Source of the DNA: Dicaeum eximium
Taxonomy: Eukaryota > Chordata > Aves > Passeriformes > Dicaeidae
Direction: 5' to 3'
Length of the DNA stretch: 64,000 nt
NCBI GenBank assembly: GCA_013396995.1
Contig: VWZP01007940.1
Location: forward strand, 1,969,431-2,033,430
Part shown: positions 54,981 through 64,000 of the stretch, one piece after another
How the letters are laid out: each line of letters begins with the position of its first letter
Numbering within the stretch: the first letter of the stretch is position 1
Made by a program: the position numbers and the translations under genes
The notes under the pieces: model-generated
Databases searched by the model: none
The model's input: only the letters and a program-made list of their open reading frames with translations
What the model was told of the DNA's origin: nothing

Positions 54981-55421
54981 ATCATCCTGCAATGTAATTT
55001 TATGTAATGATTTAAATTACAGCTTCTTTATTTAGTAACTAGTATGTACATAGGATTTTTATTGAGAATAGTGTTCCCTAGAATAACAAATTTAATAATT
55101 TACTAAAAGAGACAAACTTTATGGAAAAATGAAAATATAAGTTGCATTTAAGAGTTTATACATATTCCACCTCTCTTCTATCACTGATCCTCATTTAATA
55201 CCTTACCTACCTATTTAGGGTTATCAGATTTCTCTGTTGGATATATAGTCCCACTGATTTCACTATGATATAAATGAGGTCAGGACAGATACAGGACATC
55301 TTTATCCCTCATTGTTTTAATTGCTATGATTAGATATCATATCAGTTCAGACTCATCAGAAGTCTCCTGAAACGTATGAAACGTCAGCTCTTACTCTCTC
55401 TCTTCCCCTCCTTGGGATTGA

Positions 55422-55453
55422 ATTTAACAATAATACTATTTAACAATAATACT
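55422..55453 (+). repeat. 16-bp perfect tandem duplication
   Basis: ATTTAACAATAATACT occurs twice without a gap. The following CTATTATTG can pair back with part of the repeat. Confidence 0.9.
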
Positions 55454-58400
55454 CTATTATTGTGGATATCACTGTTTTGGAGATTATTAAAATGGGTTTT
55501 ATTCTGATATACAGTCTCCACTTAAGGTGACATTTTCCACTTCCTGTGTTGACAGACATTGTCATTCATTTCTGTGTGATAATACACAGCTCCCTACAAT
55601 TTTAACTACTGATATAATCTTGAAGATTCTCAATTTCCAGAAACTAACTATACAACAAATATATTTTTTCATCACTAGATTTGTATCTTTTTCCTCTTAC
55701 TGTAGATTATTCTGAAGGGAAGAGTCACAGTCCAGAGAAGGTAAATGGTCTTGTCACTGACAAAATATTCTAGGATTTCAGGTGAGAAAGGCTGGATTTT
55801 TTTTTAAAGCCACGTCATATGAGAAGCAGCAAAAATTCTTTCACAGATGCACTAAGTCAATGTGCCAATACCCAATCTCCCTCCTCAAGCCAAGGTCTTT
55901 AGCTGAAGTTCAGAGAGTTAGAACAAAAAAGTTTCAGCTTCATTAGGTTGTTGCAGCTTCCACTTCAGAAGACAGACAAGCATTGGGCTAAGATGAGAGA
56001 CTAATTGAATTTCATACACCAATACATGCTTACTTGCATAAGCCAATATGCATATTGCCTACCAATTTTCATGTAATAAATAAAGTTTATAAATCAGGTA
56101 GACAGAAAGCAGAGAAGTGCCAGTAGACCTGAAGTGCCCTTACTTCCTGGCACCTCCAATACATATCTGGGTATGAGTAAGCAGAAGGGTATTCTTGTGT
56201 TAAAGAGAAAAAAAAAGTCCTGACCCATGGCAGTTGTTTGGGTCCCCATTCATTAAAATGCTGGCCTGAACAAGGAAACATTGTTTGGCTCTCCTCCTAC
56301 TGAGATGGAGATGGCACAAGCCTACATTCCTACTTCTACAAGTAGTCTCAGTACACTGTCCTGTGGTCTCAGAATGAAAAAAATACCTGATAAGATTTTC
56401 CTCAGAATTGGTTGGAGGTTTTTTAATATCCATGGTTTTTATGTGCTACGTTTTTTGGCTGGTTTTTGACTAAAATAAAAATCTGTACTAAATATTGCAT
56501 AAAGGAATAAGTAGTTTCCAGAACAATCTCTATATTCCACCAAGGAACAGCCTAGGAAGGTAAATATGCTAAAACACCACATACTTTTCTTTTACTGAAC
56601 TCACAATAGCTTCATGTGTTTTAAACTTAGGGGTTTGTCTGTTTACTTTGAGGGTTTTTTTAAGGAAAAGTCACCACTTATTCCTATGCTCTCTGCATTA
56701 ATCACAAAAAAGGGGCTGTAAGAACAAAGTGTGGGTTTGAGGATTTTTTGTAAACAGGAATTATTTTATTATATATATGCTCATATATGTTTTCCTAAAG
56801 TAGCCTAGTTATTAACAAAATAACCATTGAAACAGTTAGTTTTTATATATCCTAATGTACACTTTGCACTGTACATATAAAGTACAGTACTTTTTAAAAC
56901 AAAAGCAGAACACATTTAAAATATTGAGGCTTGGTTTATTTTGCCTACTGCTGGAGGTCATTTAAAAACATGTTACACAAGATTGTCTTTGTTTCCGTCT
57001 GAAATAATTTTAATGTGTCACCTGGTAAGAGCTTTGAAGGACCCACCTACTTTATATATGTGTATTTTCTCCTCATGTATACTCTGTATAATTCTACTTA
57101 TGTTATAGATATGATTTCATTTGGGGATGTGGAAAGAAATGCTAAGAAGTATATTAATTGCAATTCATCTCTTACTATTTTAAAACATTGTTAAGAACAA
57201 ACAAAAATTTTGAACATCAAGGAACTACTGTGAAATTTATCGATAAAAATGGTGGAAAATATTTTTATCTTTCCTTTTGAAAATGAATCAAGTGAAGCAA
57301 ATACAGTCTGAAAACAGTCTGCACTGCAGACTGGAGTTTTTCATTTCCGTTTCTTGCAAAAGAATTTCAGAGTACTCCTCATCTTACATTACTTGTGCTT
57401 CCACTTTAGTTTGCTCATCCCTTATCTTTCCCAGTCTCACAAAGCATTCTTTTTGAAATCTGTCTTTTTCCTTTCTGCCCGTCTCCTCTTAAATAATACA
57501 CAATAGCACAGTCCTGGCAAACTGACAATATAACTGAGTGAGAAAATTTAATGTGTGACATGTCTGAATAAAACAGTGCAAATTACAGAATCACTGAAAA
57601 GAGTTGCTCAAAATGTTACCTTTTGGATAAATTTAAATAAGTGAACTTCTTTGGTGAGTAAAATGTGGCTTAAAGCCACGACTGTTAAATCTGTCAACTG
57701 TGAGAATACCATGCAGGATATGAGCTGGTCTGAAAATCTTTAACAGTAAGTGCAGCTAATGTTAAACAACTGCATCATTTAATAGCTCAGTTCATGATGC
57801 TTAGAATAAATATCTCCATTGTGGGAATTCTGTATCAATGATTTTTTGCTGACTTCATGTCAAATTTGCCCACTGTTGTGATTATGTTTAGAGACACAAT
57901 CATTATTATTCTACTAAGTATCCTGTCAAGTTGCTAATATTAAATGTGCACTGGAACACTGAATGAAATGGCAAATGCTTCTAGGGTGTATTTTGCCTTC
58001 ACATTGCTAATATAATTACTTAGAAAAAAGCTAATCGGTTACAATTTGCCCTGAAATTTATCCTCAGAATTAGGAGACACTCAGGACTTATTTGTATAAA
58101 ATCTAAAAGATAGAGTAATTCAAGAGTATACTGAAGTCTCATTGTTACAATGATACTAGGATTTAATTGATATATTGACACATTGCTGAATAAAGTAGAA
58201 AAAATATTGCTGCAGTATACAATTAAAAATTACTACTATAAAGTAAGAGAGTAAGAGTCCATTTAGTAAGATAATATTAAAATACTCTGTCATTTTGCAA
58301 AGACTGCAAAAACTTTAAACTGTATTGGAAAGTGTTCTATACATTATAGTATATTAAATTAAGATTAAAAATAACTGGAGCTGTGTTAATGCCTGCAGTA

Positions 58401-61400
58401 AGTTTTCTAACTAGAGGGAAATTTCTTAATACAGTCATATCTGGTGTCTAGTTATTTGAATACCAATCACTGAAAAGTCATAGAGGGACTTCTGAACCAG
58501 AAATTCAAATAGAAATATGCGTGACAAATCTTAAAGTCTTTATCTGTCATTGTCATAAATAATTTTGAATTCCAGAAGTAGCTTGTATGATAAAATAGAT
58601 CTGACTAGCCCAATCTTCTCTCTGTTTTTCACAGCAGCATCTTGTCGCTTTTTGGTGAAAATAGGATTAACACTTTATATGCTATTAGAAAAAAAAAACC
58701 CACCTACTTTATACTCATTTTGGGAGATTTCAGAATTGAGTGGATTTCATGGGGGAAGGTGGGGATAAATCCCAGAATCCTGAGTGGACAGGTTTGATTT
58801 GAATCACTGGATGCTAATTAACATGGATTTCCTGTGTTGTAATTTTTGAAGCAGAATTATTATGTTGTTCAGCTGAAGTCTTCTGAAAGTATTTTTACAA
58901 AGGTCTTTTACAGATCTAAAAAGTTATTGAGCTGAATTTGACTGGGGCATGTTTTCATGAGCTAATTTTATGTATGGTTGCATTTACTCTAAAGAAGGAA
59001 GCAATATGTTCATTAACTCTGTGTTTTTCCCACAACTGAAGAGAAAGTAAATCTATCTCTTAAAACCTGTTTTTGTCTCTGTCTTGGATTGATAATTCAG
59101 TTTTATTTTTAAGTATTTACATAACAATCCTTTTTGTGGCCCTCTGTAAATATTATCTTCTGTTTAACAAGATCTTCATTTTTTTATTTATATGAAATCC
59201 TTCTGGATTAAAAATATTGTTCAACCAATTTAGATAGAAGATATGCAAAAATGTCTTTCATGGTAATTGCAATCACTGTATGATGAAACAGGGCTATATA
59301 AAATAATACCAACTTATGTTCTGATTTCCTGTAAAGTGAGAAAAAATATGCATAAAATGCGTATACCAGGGCAGCTGAAAGGGAAGTATTTCTGTGAAAG
59401 AACAGCAAGAAATTCACTGAAACAGGAGTTTGCAAAATATCAGTGACAGATATGAAAACAAAATCACATCTTCACAGCTGATCATTTTGTGCAATGAAAT
59501 TGCTAAATGAAACAGATGTCTTTCTATTTCTCAGCTTGGCTGACATGAATCACAGATGCCCATTAGCTAAAATAACTATAGGAAACACTTTATGCTAAAA
59601 GTAGCAGAGAAATATTTCACAGAACATTTTTTAGTACTTGAGTAAAATGAAAAAAATCTCTGCAGCAGTGATAGACAAACTGCTCATGCACTTCAGAGTT
59701 GGGTAATGATTCACCATACAGGGTGTGAAGCACCTTGGGCAGTCTTTAGTCACCTTGATTCCTCTTGTAACATCTGGATTGAATTAAGAGCTAAAAAAAC
59801 AAAATGGGAGGTATTCTCTTTTGTTGTTTGTATATACTACACGTTTTCACCTCTTGAATTATGTCTGGAAGAATTGCTCATTTTATCTATAGCTTTGTGT
59901 TTCCTGATCACCCAAAAAGACCTGAAAGTTTATTCTGGATTTGAAGTATTTCTACCATGACTCTGGACTCTTATGTATATACATATAATTTAAATTGGAT
60001 TACCAAACTACAGGCATTAGTAATATTTTTTTTTGAGAACATACTGTTATAGCTTAAAGTGTTCTTCTAACCATTTATGTTGGTATTCCTTTCAAACATG
60101 TTACTGTGAAGTGCAACTCAGCTCCCAAGAGGTCTTTATGTGGATGTTTCAAAGTCTTATATTCAGCTCCCTTTCCAGACTTCTGGCTAATATATGTGTG
60201 GGGAAAAACAAACAAAAAAAATCCCCAAACCCCACAAACAAAAAACCTACACAAGTAGGTAGCTTGAATTTGGCAGAGGTAATAGGTTAATAATTTTGAG
60301 GGCATAAAAAACATTTCTCTTTCTAAGATTTGCACATAGCTAAAGAAGAGGAAATGGAAAATCATCAGCAATGATAGTACCTTACCTATTAGACAAATAA
60401 CTATGTTAAAAGACCTTTACATGCTAAATTAGATCTAAATATAGTTGTTCAAAAGCTTCATATTTTTTAGTGTAGGGATTTTCTTCGTTTTCTGATTTAG
60501 TTCCCTTTACCACATTATTCAGGCTTCCAGTTGCAGGAATATTTTAAGGCACCAGAATATGATTATTGAGATTGCTAAATTATTTTACAAGTTCCAGCGT
60601 GTTTTTGGTAAATATCACTCTCCAAAACAATTTCCATGCATCATTTGTGTGTCAAATTTGGCCAGACACTCTTGCTGGCATCTGTTTGCATGGAGTTATG
60701 CTGTTCTGGAGATAATGCATTAGAATGGATTTTGCCAGGCTGCTTACTGGTTTCTGAGTCAAAGAACAGGCATCGCAGGACCAACACACTTTTGTCAACT
60801 TTTGCAAGAATTAATAATACCAGACCTGGCTTTGGAAAGCATCTGGGAAAACTGCAATGTGCCCATTTAAAAATCCGTCTGAAATAGGACCTTAATTTAT
60901 ATTTCTGTCACAGGTCTAAGGAAGAGCAGCCTCTTATCATGCTCTTCATCACTCTGCTGTGAAAATATTTCATGGGTCATGGACCAGCAGTGATTTCTTG
61001 AAACCAAAATGTTTTTGAAGTGAAATTATATTCTAGGAAGACATACAGAAGAAAACACTCCAGTTTACTTACACTAAATGACATTTTAAATTGGAACACA
61101 GCTTGGAAGATACTATCGAGTCCCTCAAAAAGAAGGGTGAAAGGGTTAATTGAAGGCATGAAAGGTCATAATTTTTGGGGGCCATCAAATGAGGAGCATG
61201 AAGGATTAAAGTTCACTTTAAAAACTCATTCATCAAAAGAGGTGTAAGAATGGCTTGCAGCTTTTAGTTTGAAGTCGTCAAGAAAAACAGAAGGAAAAGA
61301 AAGAAAAATATTTATTAGTAAAGGATTTTCTTAACATCTACTTTCCTACTCTTTATGTTTGGTGAAGTTTCCTTTTTTTTATTTTAGAATGAAAAGAAAC

Positions 61401-61564
61401 AGTAAGAAAATACCCACTTTTTAAAGTAAACATGCATGTGTATACTGTAAGCAACGTTTAATAGGTTTAAATACTTTTATGTTCAGAACATGCTAGTATT
61501 CAAATTTCCACCATGAAGGCTTTGATCGAAGATGCCTGGTGAGTTCTGTCTGTTCCACATATAT

Positions 61565-61654
61565 CAAGACTGTGAGGAATATTCAGCGTTTGAAATTTTT
61601 TCACAACATCAAGTCTGTGGGAAATAGTCAGTGTTTGAAAATTTTTCACAACAT
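61565..61654. repeat. 45-bp tandem duplication inside an open frame
   Basis: Two adjacent 45-bp units (61565-61609 and 61610-61654) differ at about seven positions. Because 45 is a multiple of three, the 82-codon minus-strand open frame at 61500-61748 reads through both, giving VVKNFQTLTISHRLD followed by VVKKFQTLNIPHSLD. I recognise no protein family. It may be chance or the remains of an unknown repeat or gene. Confidence 0.85.
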
Positions 61655-62934
61655 AGCAGTTTAGTGTTTGACTTCGGCTTATCCCACCAGTCCACTCTGT
61701 ATGTTTGGTTTCAGCACAAAAAACAAGGAAAGACACATTCAAAACCATAATAACTACATGTTTTTACTTCTAATACTTAAAACAGATGTTATGGAAGACA
61801 ATGCAAGGGCATCATAGATGAAAAAGAGAAATATTTTCATGGCTGCATAGCAAGGAGGATATTTATTCTATGCAACGTGTATAACATTTTTCGTGATCTG
61901 AAATGTAGGCTTAAATTAACAAAATCTCTTCACATGACTGAATATAATCTTACTGCAGATCTAATAGATGCTGTTATTATGTGTGCAAATAACTATTTTT
62001 AGAAAGAAAAAAACTGCACCTATTCTTAAACTGCAGTATTCTCATATTTCTTGGGTCTGATTTAAAAAAATATATTTGCACTTCATTTTTGTAATAAGGG
62101 CTTCTACTTTACTTGATCCTACTGCTGAATTCAAAAGTGAGTTTATTTTCAAGGTGAAAATAAATCTGAGTGCCCGATTCTTTCAGTTAAATGTGGAATC
62201 AATGAGATTGGAAGGACCTTTCCAACAAGGTGTTGAGAGAAATTGTGCTAAATGTATCCAAAAGATCAAATGAGCCATCATCCATGCTGCTGTACTGAAC
62301 AACAAAGCATAATTGAATAATTTTTCGTATAAAGGCAGTCAGGACTGCAAGTTATATATGTGAAGTTAAGCTTTATACAACTTAAATAATGGGTGTTAAA
62401 TCAATAATGAATGCTTAAGAATTTTGGGTGGTTTTCCTTTAGTCTGTTTACATTAGTTGATGGAGTGCAAATGATAATGACTTAAAATGAAATGTTCCCC
62501 AATTTGGGAGAAATATGAAATGAAATTTTAAAAAATTATTATTTCATGAAACCAATGGTTCTGTTTTCCTTAATTGTCTTGTATTTAGCCATGTTCTTTA
62601 CCTGCTTAGTGAATCTACAACTAGCACAGCAGTCGTGAATTTTTAATAGGACCTCTTTGAGGAAAGAAAAGGTCAGTATTAACATAAAAATCTTTAAGAA
62701 TGTGTTGCAGAGCTTTCTTAGAAGAGAACAGGTGTTGCTGCAAACGCAAAATCTTCCAGAATGGTCAAATTGAAAGATTCACTGGCTGTCAGTCAGTGGT
62801 GAATAAAAATTACTTTCCTAATAGTATCAACCACATATGTTGCATACAAAATAACTTAAAAGATAATAGGAATGTTTAAAAACATCCATTCTTTTCATTG
62901 CTTCTAAACAAAATACCATCTTCTTCCATTTCAG

Positions 62935-63229
62935 CTTCATTCTGACCAGGATAAGGGAGATGGATCCCTCAAATACATTTTGTCAGGAGATGGGGCTGGT
63001 ACTCTTTTTATAATTGATGAGAAAACAGGAGATATTCATGCAACTCGGAGAATTGACAGGGAAGAGAAAGCCTTTTACACCCTGCGTGCCCAAGCTATCA
63101 ATAGAAGAACTTTGAGACCAGTGGAACCTGAATCTGAGTTTGTCATCAAGATCCATGACATCAACGACAATGAACCAACATTTCCAGAAGAAATTTACAC
63201 TGCTAGTGTTCCTGAAATGTCAGTAGTAG
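62935..63229 (+). CDS. CDH10: Cadherin-10, second coding exon (residues 78-175 and first base of 176)
   Basis: The exon follows the acceptor TTCCATTTCAG and continues the frame of the exon at 40485-40715 in phase 0. It encodes most of extracellular domain EC1 and the start of EC2. Calcium-binding motifs are visible: the IDRE sequence at residues 117-120 (the family's LDRE position) and DINDNEP at 152-158 in the EC1-EC2 linker. The PESEF segment at 142-146 is also typical of EC1. The exon is 295 bp and ends in phase 1 (GTAGTAG, then GTGAGT), the same size and phase as the equivalent exon in type II cadherin genes. The protein from LHSDQDKGDG onward agrees, as far as I recall, with mammalian CDH10. 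CDH6 and CDH9 differ at several positions. The rest of the gene lies beyond the window. Confidence 0.95.
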
Positions 63230-64000
63230 GTGAGTTCTCTGTACTGAGGCACACATGCCTTTTCTTCATTACTTGACAAGTTATTTCCCCATCTTCTCAA
63301 AAGTCAGTCATGTGCAGAATTCTACCGGATGAGTTAAGTATTTTTCATTTTGACGTATTTGTTCAAATATTGAAATGGCATTCAGAACCAGATCTTTATG
63401 ATCTGAGATTTATTTCTACTTGGAATATCCAAATTATTGGCTTTACAGTTCTTTGGAATATAAGTATTATGGATAGTAGGTAATGATGACTCATCCTCCT
63501 CCTTAGGAACTGTTAGAATATGATGAGTAAATTAGTCTGTTGAAAGCGCAATAATTTTTTTTCTTTCATTTTCACTGGAAGTTCCCAGTGGTGATAAGCA
63601 CAGAATGGAGAGCTGTCTCCACTCTCTCTGTGGGTGAGGAGAGTTATATATTGACTCATGCACTGTTGGTGCACTGTCTGAAGGTAGACACCCTCTTTAT
63701 TTTCTTTTCTTTCACTTTTTTACTATATAGACAAATCCTCTTGTGCATTCACTTCCTCCTTTAACTCTATCTATGAATGACACCTTCATGAATATTAAAC
63801 GGCTGTTTGAGTTAATCTTTCTTCTTTTTGCAATGTATTTTCAGTTCCGATCTTAACTACAAAGTTGTGGCCTGGATCATGACAGCTGGCGAATTTTAGA
63901 AACAATAACATTTTGGAATATGAGCAATTATTATTAGTGCATACAGTTCATTAGGAATAATTTTGAAAAACTTAAAAATATATAAAATTTCTTTTAAAAA
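63230..64000 (+). other. CDH10: Start of intron 3 of CDH10
   Basis: The intron begins GTGAGT at 63230, a consensus donor. The remaining 770 bp are AT-rich with no recognised exon or transposon, and the intron runs off the end of the window. Confidence 0.85.

Larger units (their letters stand above)
40716..62934 (+). other. CDH10: Intron 2 of CDH10 (22.2 kb)
   Basis: The intron runs from GTAGGT at 40716 to an acceptor at 62933-62934 preceded by CTTCTTCCATTTCAG. It interrupts EC1 in phase 0 after VGK, a position shared by type II cadherin genes. Recognised contents are three CR1 pieces (41604, 49384, 54348), an LTR-like block (47305-47965), microsatellites (44282, 47100) and a 45-bp tandem duplication (61565). 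The remaining AT-rich stretches, including 42330-44280, 50000-54300 and 55000-61500, hold nothing that I recognise. Confidence 0.9.

Noticed and set aside
62190..62235. Possible CR1 3' end (GGAAGGACCTTTCCAAC)
   Set aside because: Only a short phrase resembles CR1 and the flanking terminal repeat is missing.

Overview
This window looks like part of a bird nuclear genome and holds the 5' end of one large protein-coding gene on the + strand. That gene is a type II classical cadherin, most likely CDH10. The avian call rests on four CR1 LINE fragments and one retroviral LTR of a kind common in birds. The AT-rich, intron-dominated sequence with many microsatellites fits a vertebrate macrochromosome. 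A passerine is possible but cannot be proven from the sequence.

Layout: positions 1-2990 show no recognisable gene. A GC- and CpG-enriched block at about 3040-3320 is the best promoter candidate. It carries a CAG repeat, a GT repeat and a 49-base assembly gap inside a T tract. A probable untranslated first exon follows and ends at a splice donor at 3632/3633, with an alternative donor at 3175/3176. About 36.7 kb of intron 1 follow, holding one CR1 remnant, a solo ERVL-like LTR on the minus strand, several microsatellites, a CpG-dense patch at 16946-17016 and a CTCF-like motif near 12900. The first coding exon (40338-40715) carries a short upstream ORF, the start codon, the signal peptide, the prodomain, the furin site and the first 23 residues of the mature protein. 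Intron 2 (22.2 kb) holds three more CR1 pieces, an LTR-like block at 47305-47965 and simple repeats. The second coding exon (62935-63229, 295 bp, ending in phase 1) encodes nearly all the rest of extracellular domain EC1 and the start of EC2. The gene continues beyond 64000.

The two coding exons join in frame (231 bp, then 295 bp) and give residues 1-175 plus the first base of codon 176. The mature N-terminus GWMWNQFF has the two tryptophans of type II cadherins, which swap between partners during adhesion. Apart from CDH10 I see no other credible protein-coding gene, no RNA gene and no CRISPR array. Nothing here clearly amounts to an undescribed biological system. The items most worth a second look are the 5' architecture of CDH10, the CpG-dense patch in intron 1, an unusually long 166-codon open frame beside the second LTR-like block, and a 45-bp in-frame tandem repeat near the end of intron 2.
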